A stretch of DNA of 64,000 nt from Adiantum capillus-veneris (taxonomy: Eukaryota; Streptophyta; Polypodiopsida; Polypodiales; Pteridaceae), in assembly GCA_014529385.2 (NCBI GenBank), contig CM043966.1:43842537-43906536 (forward strand), given 5' to 3'. Of the stretch, positions 41,380-53,457 are shown in pieces (position 1 is the first letter of the stretch; each line of letters begins with the position of its first letter). A program made the position numbers and the translations under genes. The notes beneath the pieces were generated by a model. The model made no database searches. It saw only the letters and a list, made by a program, of their open reading frames with translations, and was not told where the DNA came from.

Positions 41380-42675
41380 TTGCAGGGTTGTGATGTGCTT
41401 GAATCTGATGATGTGATTTCAGGAGTCTTTGAAGAGGTATCTTATGAAGATACTATGTCAGTGCTTGAAGAGATGAGGAAAAACAGGTTACAAAGTGTAA
41501 CTGAAGTAGTCAAGGTTCATTCAATGGACATGTATGATGAGTTAAGTTCATATGAAGCACTTATGCATATTGAAGATGATTCAGGTGGAACTGTTGAAGC
41601 ACAGGTAGAGACCAACTATAAGACTGTTGCAAAGAAAGTGAGGCCAGTGGCTACAACGCTGCCAGAAGGAAGTGATGGGATGATCAAGGAGGCTTCTCAA
41701 CAGCCTATACTCAGAGATCCGAAGAACATGGGGCATAAGTTCACTAAGGAGACATTGCAGCAGCTGAAGGTTGGTGAAGACGGTTTCCTCAATGAAGAAG
41801 AGATCAAATGTTTTCAAGGTATGCTCAAAAAACATGGTAAAGCTTTCTCTTTTGATCCAAATGAGATAGGATGTGTGGATCTGAGTGTTGTTTCACCAAT
41901 GGTTATTTTCACTGTTCCACACATGCCATGGAGCTTGCGTCCTATTCCAGTTCCTAAAGCTCACTTGCCAAAGCTCATCAATTTGCTCAATGAAAAGATT
42001 CAAATGGGAATTTTGGAGCCGTCATGTGCTCTGTATTCTAATCGATGGTTTACTGTTCCGAAGAAAAATGGCACACTTAAGGTTCATTTAGTATATGCAA
42101 CCGGTTAACAAGGTAACAATCCGCATGTGGGTACTGGTCCAATTGTGGATGAATTTGCTGAGGCCTTTGCAGGTAGATCTATTTACTCCATGGGAAATCT
42201 TTATTCAGGATATGATCAATTCCAGTTAGCTTTGGAGAGCAGAGATCTTACTACAATGCGTACTCCTCTTGGTTTGGTAAGGATGTGCACTCTACCACAG
42301 GGTGCTACTAATTCACTAGCTCATATGATGAACGGCATGAATAAGGTATTAAGGAACTTTATCCCACATGTTACTATGCCTTTCATTGATGATCTACCAA
42401 TTAAGGGCTGTGAAGAAGGCTCAACAGATGAAGCAAAAGACCAGAGGGGGTGCAGACAATTTGTTGCTCAACATATTGCTGACTGTGATTCTATATTATC
42501 AAGGCTTGAAGAACTTAACTTAACACTTTCAGGTCAAAAATCGACTTTTGGAGTGAAGGAGGTCTTAATTGTGGGACACATGTGCAGTTCTGAAGGAAGA
42601 AGGCCAAGTCCTGCAAAAGTTGAAGCAATCCAAAAGATGAAGGACACATGTGCTTCAGTTACTGAGGTACGTTGA
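41380..42675 (+). pseudogene. Gypsy family B reverse transcriptase
   Basis: Frame 41380-42108 has an acidic linker and then the RT fingers (PWSLRPIPVPKAHLPKLINL, NRWFTVPKKNGTLKVHLVY). After a frameshift at about 42105, frame 42127-42675 has SIYSMGNLYSGYDQFQLALE, LGLVRMCTLPQGATNS and the catalytic FIDD at 42382-42393. Motif A has Asn where gypsy RTs have the catalytic Asp (YSMGNLYSGYDQF, usually GDLYSGYDQF). It ends with VGHMCSSEGRRPSPAKVEAI. Confidence 0.85.
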
Positions 42676-42690
42676 TTCTTATGCGCGTGT

Positions 42691-43100
42691 GTGTTCTATC
42701 GTATTTGGCTGCCACACTTTGCCCATGTTGTAGAGGTGCTGTATCAATTGCTACGAAAAGGTAAGAGGTTTGTTTGGGAAGAAGTTCACACACAAGCTAT
42801 TAAGAAATTAAAGAAGATGATTCTTGAGGCTCTGACCTTGAGGAAAGTTGATTATAAATGCGACAGGCCAGTTATTTTAACAGTTGACACTAGCCCGACT
42901 GGTATTGGATGGGCTATAGGTCAAGATGATGCTGAAGAACGCAGTGAGATTTGGGGCCAAGGTGCTCAATGCTCGTCAACGAGGATATCCACAGGTTAAG
43001 AGGGAACTTTGGGGCGTTGCTACTGCTCTAAGGACCGATAAAGAATACTTTATTGGAGCTACCGTTGTGGTAGAGACAGATTGCTTGCTACTGGTAGTAT
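42691..43100 (+). pseudogene. Gypsy family B RNase H, C-terminus deleted
   Basis: RIWLPHFAHVVEVLYQLLRKG leads to ILTVDTSPTGIGWAIGQDD (first acidic residue), then, in a second frame, RFGAKVLNARQRGYPQVKRELWGV (Glu) and VVVETDCLL (Asp) at about 43075-43092. The sequence then jumps straight to EYFYDGEWLMIGCYL. The end of RNase H, with the late Asp of the A-D-M-L-S-R type motif, is missing. Confidence 0.75.
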
Positions 43101-44459
43101 TGCTCATGTTTTTGAAGTCTTTTCTGAATATTTTTATGATGGAGAGTGGCTTATGATTGGCTGCTACCTAAGTACTCTCACTAAACAAGAAGGATGGAGT
43201 GATCAAGAATTCAAGAAGATCAGGAAAAAGGCCTATGGCTATATCCTGAAAGACGGACATTTATGGAAGCAACCGAAGCGCCCAGGAGGGGTACCACAAC
43301 GAGTTATTTGCGACAAAACAACCCAACAGCAGTTGATTAAAGAGTTTCATGAAAGTCTATGGGCTGGACACAGAGGAGCCTGGGCAACCTTTTTCAAAAT
43401 TAAAGACCGATATTGGTGGAAAGGTATGTATAAAGATGTGGTTCAATTTGTGGAATCATGCTTAATATGTCAAGAGTACTCTAATGTGCGACATAGAGAT
43501 GGGTTGCATCCCACCTATCCACTGGCTATGCACTACAAGTGGGTGGTGGACCTTATTACAATGCCAGTAGGAGTGTGGCAGATGAGATATATTGTTCTTG
43601 CCAGGGAAGATCTTACTAATCAGGTGGAAGGCACAGCTTTGCGTACCAAAGCTACCAGTTCAGTATGCAAGTTCTTGCTTGAAGATGTTATCTCTAGGTA
43701 TGGGTGTGTTGGCAGAATTACTGCAAATAGAGGAGACCTGGACGCAGATGAAGCTCGGGAGTATTTTGCTCGGATGGGAATTAAGCTCGCCCTCACCACA
43801 ACATATAATCCAGAAGGTAACGGGAAGAGTGAAAGAGGACATCCGCCTATTGTTAAAGCTTTAGCAAAGGACATATTGGTGATTGGCCTAAACTCTTGCC
43901 ATTTGCTTTGTGGGCTGATCGCACTCCGCACAGTTCAGTTACAGGATTTATGCCATTCGAATTGATGCATGGGCAGAAACCCATTATGCCTACGGAGGAA
44001 GCAGTTACAACTTGGACCATAATACCATGGGAAGAAGGTATGTCTACCGAATACTTGATTGCTCTACGTATTCGGCAGCTTGAGAGGCGTCAAGAGGATA
44101 TTGAGCAGGCCAAAGAGAAACTTAAGGAGGCAAGATTGAAGAACAAGGCAGCATTTGATGGAAAGCATAGACTACAACCACATGCTATCAAGGAAGGTGA
44201 CTGGGTACTTGTCTATGACAGTAGCTTGGAGAACCAATACTCTGCTATGCGGAAAATGGTGAAACGGTGGTTTGGACCATATGTGGTGCAAAATGTTTTT
44301 GATAATGCGACATATCAATTGTGTGAACTAGATGGTACTATGCTTAAAGTGCCTATTGCAGGAAAAAGAATCAAGTTTTTCAAGAAGCGAGAAGGCGAGA
44401 TTGTTCTTGAAGATTCTCATTCAGATCCACCTCCACAGGATCGTGTTATGTATGCGTGA
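43081..44459 (+). pseudogene. Gypsy family B integrase
   Basis: Frame 43081-43965 has the zinc module FHESLWAGHRGAWATFFKIK and CLICQEYS, then the core: WVVDLITMP (first Asp), ITANRGDLD where the second Asp is Asn (codon 43726-43728, AAT), and NPEGNGKSERGH (Glu). A frameshift at about 43900 leads to frame 43896-44459, the C-terminal region (LRIRQLERRQEDIEQAKEKL, GDWVLVYDSSLENQ, WFGPYVVQNV, YQLCELDGTM). Losing the second Asp of the DDE triad should block integration. This tail type is the one I recall from basidiomycete and moss/fern elements. Confidence 0.85.
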
Positions 44460-44525
44460 GATGATATGTCTGATGATGATTTTAATGAAGCTGATTAAGT
44501 GCAATTGGCACAGACCGGAGGCTGT

Positions 44526-44545
44526 GCAGGTTCAGAGGGGGTGAA
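44526..44545 (+). other. Polypurine tract of gypsy family B
   Basis: CAGAGGGGGTGAA lies immediately before the 3' LTR start (TGTTG). A purine run in this position primes plus-strand synthesis. Confidence 0.6.
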
Positions 44546-46720
44546 TGTTGTGCAGCTCCGCTCCCATGCAAAGAAAGATGCAAGGAAAATTCACATTAAG
44601 TTTGTTTAAAGCTTATATGCTTAATGAACAGTGATTAAGGGTTGGTTGCAGCCCGAGTTCAATGCAGAATGTATGTCAAATGCGGTTGAAAGGGCCAAAA
44701 CATTCCTTAATGATGTTAAAAAGTGTTATGCTTGAAGTGAACACGCATGGGGTATTGTGCCCTAGAACTGCAGTGCTTGATGTGTTGTACCGGCCTGTCT
44801 TTATGGCTCATCGATTGGAGCTACGATGAAGAAGTTATGGCAGTTTAAAGTTCAAGTCGATTGCAGATCTGTGCCAGATTGGGCAATAGCATCTGACGGA
44901 ATAAAAATGAAATGAATGCATCGCGCTGAACTGCTCACTTTGTGGAGCGCGTCGGTCTTTTCAGATCAGTGATCGGAGTCCCGGTCGCCAAGATATTGGC
45001 CGATAAAAATTCACCGGGGGCCGGTTCCGTACCAGTCCAGTCGGTTCGATCGGTGTCTCAGCTGGAAGTTTTGTCTATTGTCCAGGGTTTGGGATGCGGG
45101 AGCACAAATAGCTTGATGAGTCTCATGACCGGGATGTCATTTGATGCAGTGCTTGGCCGGCAGTGGTCGTATTGGTAATACCCGGCTGGCTGACAGGAAA
45201 GTAACTCTGACACTTTTTATCGGATGTGAAGGGAAGGCCTTGCTTCAATGCAATCACCTGTATTTGCAGCTTAAAGATATGTATGCCAAATGTGATTCCC
45301 TTACAATGCTTATGGCCGCCAATGAATAAGCCTGGCAAAGCTTTGGCCGACATGCGCATCGGACATGAAGTCCCAAGATTTTTGGTCGATTTGTATGCCA
45401 AATGTGATGCCTTTAAGAAGGCCGACCGCCCAATTGTTGTGCCTGGAAATGCTTCGCCAATATGTATGCTTAATGGGGTGTCAACCCAAGATATACTCCT
45501 TGGAATTTCCTTGGCCGATATGTATGCCAAATGTTGCCCTTTCAAGGGCCATAATAAGCCATGACATCAAATAACATGGCCGCCCGCCCAAAGGCCAAGG
45601 GTTGGCCGGTCACTTAGTAAAAAAAAGGGGGTTTTGAAACCTAAGAAAAGCGTGAACCTCCCAAAGGCCAAGGGTTGGCCGGTCACTTAGTAAAAAAAAA
45701 GGGGTTTTTAAACCTAAGAAAAGCGTGAAGGAGGCAACGAGGGCGCAGGGAAAGAAAACCAGAACGCGTTGGGCTGAATAGTGCTCGGACAAGGTTGTTG
45801 CAAAAACGAAAAGCGACCAGGAGGGCCTCGCGATCGGTCTCGCTGCAAACGATGCAGGTCGCCCGTCAACTGCCACGTCAGCAAGAGGCCGAACCCATTA
45901 GCGACATCGCTAATGGGTGTCTCGATATTTTTAGCAAGAGGAGGCCCATGCATAAAAGGGAAGACGAACATGTGGTTCAGGGTTCTCAATTTCCTCCCCA
46001 ATATCTTCTTTGAGCTCTTCTCTCTGCCGAAGAATGCTCTTAAGCTCTTGATAATCGGGGGAAGCATAATCTTCGTAGCTCGATATCCTTAAGCTCTATC
46101 CTCGGAAGCTCCATCTTCAAAGATCCATAGCTTTAAGCTTAATACGCCTTCTTAAGCTCCATCTCCGAACCTCTATAGCCGAAAATTCTTAACCTCTTCC
46201 TCCTCATAGGAAGTTAATCTCGAGAAGCTCTTAAGCTTAATCGGGATTTCTTAAGCTCTTGATAATTCCGAAGCACCGAATATCCTCCTCATAAGCGGGG
46301 AATTCTTAAACTCCTCATATCTTTAAGCTCGGGATTCCTATTAATGTCTACAAGCTCTTAAGCTCACTTAATCTTCAAGCTTAAGCCCTCAAGCCAAGAC
46401 GTAAGCCAAAACTAAGCCTTATCTCAAACTGTCAGCAGTGACCATTCGAATCAGGGAGCAGAAGACAGAGTAAGCGGAATTCCATCAATTTTTTTGTTTA
46501 GCACCTGGATTTAGCGAGGATTTCTTCTGGTAAAGAGCATTTAAGCTCCATTAGTGATCGATTAATCATGGATTTTATCGATTAACTGGGAATTAAATGG
46601 ACTGCTTGTTTTAAATACTGTTGTCGATAAATTGTATCTGCTACACCTTGTTTCTCGCACCTCTCACAGCCAGGGGCGCGGTGCCTTCCCGGCTCACCTT
46701 TCGCACAATTATCCCTCGAC
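44546..46720 (+). repeat. 3' LTR of gypsy family B
   Basis: About 2,175 bases, starting TGTTGTGCAG. It matches the 5' LTR over its whole length but carries an extra tandem copy of about 65 bases (CCAAGGGTTGGCCGGTCACT and following, about 45590-45725) and some small deletions. The ends support one element with two LTRs from a single insertion. Confidence 0.9.
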
Positions 46721-46725
46721 AGCGG
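46721..46725 (+). other. Target-site duplication, right
   Basis: AGCGG directly after the 3' LTR, matching 36689-36693. Confidence 0.85.
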
Positions 46726-47278
46726 CCAGCTTGGCTGAATTACCCTAGATTGCCTACTCCAAAAAAGGACCATCGACTAAAGAATACATGGTGAAAACCC
46801 TAAAGGGCGCCATGTCATTCTTTAAAAGTCTACCAGACTTGTCATGTGCAATGTTATACAAAATCTGCTCACGTGCATCGAAGTGTTCCATGAGCCAGAG
46901 CAAGCAGGATCCCCTTGGATGTCATTCCTCGAGGGTAACAAAGGTTTGTGCTATGATCTCAGTGGACAACCGTCCGAAGAAGTTCTCTATGGCTTTTATG
47001 CCAGGTGTATGTTTTTACCGTCTCATAATATGCTGGCGTTTGAGGAAGCGGTCTACACGGACTTCTTCACTTGGCGAACAAAAATATTTGGGCCAGTGAT
47101 CAGCAACCTGACATCAAGGTTTGTAGGCTACTCAACAGTGGAGCTGAAAAACAAAGTCACCATGCAGTTCTTCCAAGTTCCAGATAAAGAAAGGAAAATC
47201 AGAGACCAAAAGGCACTCAATGCGCTTAAAGACCGCCTCGCCAGCCATCACCCCAAAGACTACTTCAGCCCATAAAGC
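46726..47278 (+). pseudogene. Family C protein, downstream half after the nested insertion
   Basis: Frame 46844-47275 with VFHEPEQAGSPWMSFLEGNKG, LCYDLSGQPSEEVLYGFYARCMF and VDFFTWRTKIFGPVIS-like stretches (AVYTDFFTWRTK). It stops at TAA 47273-47275, shortly before a polypurine tract. The first part (to about 46900) is in another frame with one stop. No protease, RT or integrase follows, so family C carries only gag-like coding. Function is not known. Confidence 0.5.
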
Positions 47279-47300
47279 TGTATCACGGGACAACACAGGC

Positions 47301-47313
47301 GAGGAGGGGAGAA
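47301..47313 (+). other. Polypurine tract of family C element
   Basis: GAGGAGGGGAGAA right before TGTTAGCAGCAAGC, a good LTR start. Confidence 0.55.
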
Positions 47314-47700
47314 TGTTAGCAGCAAGCTAACACAGATACCATTTTTTGGAGTTCTCATTGTAAAAACACTTATTATTTTGATAAATCGAGATATTGTAAC
47401 TCCTATTTTTTTGGATAAACCGTGTAATTGATGAGCCGGGGCTATAAGCTTCTAGATTGTATCAACCTTTCATTACCAATCTTTGATAGAACTCCCAGAT
47501 TATTAGTTTTGATCACCAAAAACCTTGACTAAGGTATAAAAGCCAATTTTTGTAACTTATTATTAAGTTTTGAATAATGAAATAAACAGTATGAGCTAAC
47601 GGCGCTCACTTCTCTCCTTCTCGCGCTTCCTACTCCCTCTGCGGTTGTCACATTGCAGTCGTGTTTGTTGCATTGCAACCGCAGGTAAGAGCTCTACGCA
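47314..47700 (+). repeat. Probable 3' LTR of family C element
   Basis: Begins TGTTAGCAGCAAGCTAACA (itself an inverted repeat, TGTTAGC...GCTAACA), has a TATA box GGTATAAAAGCC at about 47533 and ends in a CT-rich part with CAGGTAAGAG, which resembles a splice donor. The right end is uncertain. No 5' copy was recognised in the window. Confidence 0.45.
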
Positions 47701-50700
47701 TTGACGTAAACACATCACAATATTTTGTAGCTTTTAGCGTCGCCGACCCGCGGCCTAATTTCATCATAAGTAGGAATTTACACTTCAAAATCAAAAGTAA
47801 GCATAGGCAGGGTATTGGGGCAGCATTGCTAAGCATTTAGATGCATTCTGGGTCCAAAACGACTAGGTCAAAAATCCACTGTTGTTAATAATCGCGATTT
47901 TGACACTTGACCTAAAGTGGGGTATGAGACCATAAGCATGTGTGCTTAAGTTTTATAAACTTGTCCTAGAAGTTTCGTTACGTTTGGATGTCATTTGGTG
48001 TTGTAACGGATGTGATTTGTTTTCCGATAAGGGATTTTCTTTTAGTGATTTCAGTCACTTGAGTGTCGCTTGAGTTAGATGCGATTTGCTAGTTGTTTTT
48101 TTAGAGATTGACAATCTCTTGTAGCCTCTATGCACTAGTCAAGTCAACTTCATCCCTTGGATTGATAATTTGATCGTGGTTCTCGCTAAAACTGCAATAA
48201 GATAGGATAGTGAGGTTAGACACGCGTCTCACAATCGGTTTGTTGGAAATTTTGTTGGCGCTGTTCATAGACACAACTCTGAGTGCATATATGGGTGTTC
48301 AATGAGAACCTCTTTGACTATTTTTCCCGTTTGTGACAAGCAAAAGTTTTTCACCCTACCTTTATAAATATTCACAAACTCGTTGCACGTACGCTTTCTC
48401 TTCCTTGTGTGTAGGAGAACTCAATTTTCAACTGTAATGGTGGTGGAAATCCATCGACCGTTGTCCAAATTGAAGCTATTGAAAAATTTGACAGACTTAA
48501 TACTTGCGGATGGTTGTCGAGGTCTTCTGCTCTCTATTAGTGATTCATCTATGTATGGCAAGATGCACATCACATATGTGAGAGGGAGAGTGTTTTTGAG
48601 CGCAAACACAATACATTCAAATGCGAGCAGAATAGTTAGTTGAGCGCAAATGAATGAGAATGAGCGAGAACACTACGAAGTCTCTCCTATTGAAAAAGTA
48701 CACACAACTACATTGAGTGTGAGCTATGGTACATTTGTCCTATATTCAGTCCTGACAAGAAAGATTCAAGCAATCACAACGTATGTTATTGTTAAGGTTT
48801 TTTATGCAACTAAAAATTGTTTTTTGAAAATGTTGAAATTTGAGATAAAAACAAGGAAAATCCGAGCTACTGTTATGGTAGCCCACCATCCATTGCTTGC
48901 GTTGCATTCTCTCTCTAGCGTTAAAAGGACCAAATTTGAGTCCAAACTTTCCCTAATGTTTTGACAGCTTTTCTTCCTTACAATAAGTTTTTTTTAAATT
49001 ATCTTAATAACTTATCTTTCTTTTCAAAACGTCTTCAATAAGTTAATTGTTCACCTTATCCTTATCTTCTCTTTCCTTTTCCTTATGCTAAATTTTTTTA
49101 AGAGAAAAAAACTAATTTCTCATGCACTGGTTATGCCGATGTCCCCTTGGTGTAAACCGATAGTGTCTCGTGAGTAAACTTTCGTGCTTTGATTTAGCCC
49201 AAATTTATCCAAACATTTTTTTTATTTTTATTTTTTAAAGTCAATGGCCTAGATGTGTTGGTCGAGAGTAAGGGATAAGAGAAGGTCCTTACAATCACCC
49301 TGACCAACCATGTGTGACTTAACCACTATGAGTTCCTCAATCTTAGGTTTATCCTTAGAATTCAAAGTGTCACACTTCTTATCACCATTAGGCTATTTTT
49401 TATTTTTCCTCTTTCTCGCATTGCAGCCCAGGCTTCATATGTCACTCTTATGGCAATAATAGCACTCAACATCATGCATAGATTCAAGAGATTTATGGTG
49501 AGTGTTTTTACATTCTTTAGAATTCAAACGGTTATGAGTGCAACCTCTTTGCTTACAACAATGAGCAAGATAAGCATCACCAAATTTGGTCAGCTCAAGA
49601 GATTTCCTACAAATCTCCTATACAGGCAAATTGCCAATGATAACATTAAATACCAACATGCCATTTGGTTCCAAATTACTTATGGTTGACAAAATGTATC
49701 TCATTAGGAAGGCAAGGAGCCTGGCAAGAAAACAAAATAAATTTTTCCATCAAAGTTAACACTAGAATGGTAACAGGACACTTTTATGTCCTTGGACACT
49801 TTTGTGTCCTGTTAAGTGACCATTTTGCTTGAATTATTTGAAGAGTATGAAAATGAATTTCTAGGTGCTATATATCCACAAAGTTGCCTTATGAGCTGAA
49901 AAAAACTTAGCATTTTTTTTTTAGTATCGATCTCACCATTAACCTTACTCTTGCACAACATTTTTGAACCTAAAATGTGTGGAAAAACGGGTCCTGTTTT
50001 TGGCTTTTTTTCAATTTTTGGCAACTATACCACTCTAAACTTCATGTTTGTGAGGTGTAGATGGCTAGAGGTTAGTCCTTCATAGTTCTCAACATGTTTT
50101 GATGCTTGTAGGGAGAGCTAAGTGTTAAAATTGAAAGTTATGACCAATTTACAAGAATTGCATAATCCTGTTTTTTGGCCAAAATTAGCACTTTTATGAT
50201 TTTTTTGGTGGCTTTCTTGATATCTAAATTCAATTTTGATTGTGTAAGTGTAATGTATAACATAAAGCTAATCTTACTTGAGTTTTGGGGGACCTAATAT
50301 GCTATATAATAGTATATGATGATGGTTGAGTTTTTTTATTGTTGAAGAATACGATACATTTTAGAGTAGCAAGTATAACTTTCTCAATATTGCTAGTTTC
50401 TTAGGCCAATTGTGTGTATTTTGTAGGTAGTGACCATATCTAATAATAGACTACAAACTTGGCTAGATATTGAGTAGTTTCTATGGGTTTCTAGAGGTCA
50501 TATTGCTAAACCCAGTTTTTTCATGTTTGCTATATTTAGCACTTTATCATTGCCCCCAAGGTTCCAATTGTAAGAGATCCATTATCCTTTTGACATGCTC
50601 CATGGATCCTTTTGAATCCAGAGGCCCAAAGGGAACTAAAAAAACATGTATATAGTATCTGTATTGAGCGTGACTATAGAAACTTTGATGATAGGTGCGC

Positions 50701-51290
50701 AGAATGGCAAAAATGCAACTTTTTTGTACCTATTTTTTTGCCAAAAAAAAAATTAGTGAGGTAAAAGAAACCATATGTTTTGGTCACCAACCCATTGAAG
50801 TTAACGGGGCATTTTATCTCATGTCCTACAAAAATATCCACTCTTATTTATATGCAATCAACCTTAAGAAATTGCTGTTTTGGGAAAAATGCACTGGTCC
50901 ATCAACTTTGGAGGCTTGTAGTGACCAAGGGATGAGAAAAATTACAAGTCTCTCATTTTTTCCATATGTAGTAGTTATTGAACTATAAGCTCATGAAAGG
51001 ATTTTTCAAAATGAGTGGATCTACTATGGTTTTGGAAATTTTTCCCAAAACCTTGAAAGGACACTTTTATGTCCTATTAGGTTACCATGTCCTTGTGGAG
51101 TCAGCTGACCAAAGACCATGTTGAACTCATTCAAATGTGCTAAGGAGTGTTTTGGACACCCCTTTGGGAGGAGAGAGAGGGGTCTTCCTTGCATAAAGTT
51201 GAAATATGAGACCAAAAAGTAACAACCTTCTTGGTAGAGGTGGTAAGGGAGAAATGAGGCGCGCTTCAAAATGCCAAAAAATAGATTAAG
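47701..51290. other. Non-coding AT-rich stretch
   Basis: No supported gene. An ATCGCGAT-centred half palindrome lies at 47884-47905. The word GGACACTTTTATGTCC, part of an inverted repeat, occurs at about 49776 and again at about 51060. On the minus strand, about 49640-49390 holds a possible zinc-knuckle remnant (ECYYCHKSD, then a stop, then SLGC), perhaps another gag relic. Short frames at 48383-48964 and 50695-50988 have no recognisable content. Confidence 0.45.
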
Positions 51291-51538
51291 TGGAAACAAA
51301 ACAAAACATCATCAAGGAAAAGGCATGCCCATTGAATATTATCTCTCTCCTCCACTCTGTCTGCATCCCTCTTGGGCTCGTTCAATTAGCCTCCCCCTCC
51401 CTAGTGTCTTCCACCATGCAATCTGTAGGCCTTCTCTCTCTCTATCTATCTTTCTCTCTCTACCATAGCCTTTTATTTCTACTTGCAAAGGATGCCTCTC
51501 TTCCTACCTGTACAAGCTATATTCATGAGTGTTATGGA

Positions 51539-51542
<4 letters not shown>

Positions 51543-51629
<87 letters not shown>

Positions 51630-51639
51630 TCACTCACTC
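51543..51639. repeat. Compound microsatellite (CT)n(CA)n(CTCA)n
   Basis: About 22 CT units, then about 20 CA units, then a few CTCA units. Frames through it are Leu/Ser and His/Thr runs and are not taken as genes. Confidence 0.95.
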
Positions 51640-51659
51640 TCTCCATCCATGCGTACTAT

Positions 51660-53457
51660 GATTGTGCTTTAATGGTCTTTTTTACTATAACCTAAGCCTC
51701 ATAGCTGGCTCTACATGGAATCTCATGGTGAAAAAATGGCAATACAATTTTCGTATATCTTCCTCCATTTTCTATCACATAACACATCTTGAGAAACTTC
51801 TACTCGGTCTACAAAACTATTGGGTTGCAAAGAAGAGGGAAAAAAGAATCTTTAAGAATAGGATGGCACGGAGGCATGAGGATGGTGACATTGATGAGCG
51901 AGAGGCAAAGAAAATCTGTAGGTAGTCATACAATTGCAAGCATCTTGTTTGCAGTCCCATGATGGAACGGCGCAGTGCACAGTATCCAATTCCATATTTC
52001 CAAGCTTAACAAAACTATGGGAATCTGTATTCTGTCCAAACTCCAGTTATCACTGCAAGAAATGTCTTTTGAGAACATGCAAACATTGTGGCATTATACA
52101 ACTCTTATTATGTCCACACAAAAAAGCGATGGCATCTCTATGATTACTGTCAATCTTTTTGATGGCGTTTGTACACAAGAAGTGGATGAGAAAGGTCAAA
52201 CAAAAACTCAAAAAGATCTTGTAGTTTGCCAAGCTAGCATACGGAGTTTCACTTCCTTTCCTAAAGGAAAATTGGGAAATTTCATCCGATTTCACTGACA
52301 ACTACTCCTTCCAGGTGCAAAATGAAATTTAATCAATGCATTGGTATTCAAACAAGTGACAATCTTGGTTCACATTATATACTTATGTGATGTGCTTGGT
52401 TCCATTCAGAAGATGACCCACTTCTACATCTTTGATGACAAAATCCATGACACTTTATTTTTGAAACACTGATTTCTTCTACATAAGTGGCTAAAGAGTC
52501 AAGGACGCAGTGTCAAACAACATTGGGTGTGGTTTGATGATGTTTCTTTACAATTCAATGCAAGGTGTTCATTCTATTTTGTAGTCGGATACTTTAGTAT
52601 GATAGGTATTGAGATGATGCACAATTTCTTTGCATCTAGCCATGGGAAGCGTGAGCACGATGGGGCTGGTCTGGTGCTCAAAAGAGGTGATGGATGGGTG
52701 CTACATAACAATTCAAGTATAGTCGCATTCCTCAATGCAACCCTCAATGTCCATTGACAGGGAAGAGAGTCAAATCGTATGTTCTGGAAGCAAGCTTGGT
52801 GATGTAAGTAGACACAGAGAGTGGAATTGCATGCGGATTAAAGGATCTCGATCCTTCCACTATGTCAACGGCTATAATCAATCAAATATGCGTGGGCTAA
52901 GGTACAAACCACTGTGCTGCTTTTTCCATGCGTGCATGAAAGCCAGTGGAGAAGATGTGTAAACAAAGACCACATCGAGGGGTGGAAGTACTTGTAGATA
53001 CAACCCACTATCAATGATGAAAGAAATAGAGACTTGCATCTAGTGATGAAGAGTTACCAGGAGAGCCCATGTACATTGACCACCATGACAACATGAGCGA
53101 TGCCTTGATGGTTGGCCAGAACTTTGTAGTGATGTAGAAGAGCCAGTTGAAGACTTCTACAGGTTGAAGTGCACTAACACCAAGCACTTGACCACTAAAT
53201 CTGAAAGGGATGAATGGCATAAATGTATTCAAAAACACTAATTTTTCCTTGAGGGATTGTTCTACAACAAGGTAGATCGGTGCGATGATACCTATGTACT
53301 TTTGTATGACAAGCCCCTTGCTTTTATCTACTCCCACTTGGCACAATGCATCCGGTTTTCAATGTGCCTGGTGGAAGGTGATCCTAATCTATATGAGTTT
53401 TTTAATAATGTATTTAAACAAACCTATAACAACATACCCCTAGAGGAGAACTTGTAA
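51660..53457 (+). pseudogene. Pseudogene of a plant repeat protein with HGKxEHDGAG motif
   Basis: Scattered plus-strand pieces in changing frames. The clearest, 52480-52757, reads WVWFDDVSLQFNARCSFYFVVGYF, then MMHNFFASSHGKREHDGAGLVLKR. That is the pattern I recall of a plant family with S-D-G/N-C-A-x-Q-F-K and a G-x-GHGKGEHDGAGA motif, thought to be of transposon origin. Downstream, 53200-53457 has CDDTYVLLYDKPLAFIYSHLAQCIRF, also seen in that family. Upstream the pieces at 51790-52300 are too decayed to place. There are many stops. Confidence 0.55.

Larger units (their letters stand above)
36694..46720 (+). mobile_element. Complete Ty3/gypsy element, family B, nested in family C
   Basis: Two long terminal repeats (36694-38824 and 44546-46720), a 5-bp target duplication AGCGG on both sides, a PBS right after the first LTR, gag, protease, RT, RNase H, integrase and a polypurine tract before the second LTR. 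The LTRs differ by about 5% over the first 240 bases by eye, so it is not recent. The gag frame has stops, and RNase H and integrase carry losses, so it is probably inactive. Its integrase tail and RNase H resemble gypsy elements I recall from fungi and non-seed plants. Confidence 0.9.

Noticed and set aside
49390-49640. Minus-strand zinc-finger-like piece (ECYYCHKSD) as a gene
   Set aside because: It holds a stop inside the motif and no further gag landmarks. It is mentioned only in the gap description.
51290-51695. Frames of Leu/Ser and His/Thr runs
   Set aside because: They translate the compound microsatellite and have no conserved content.
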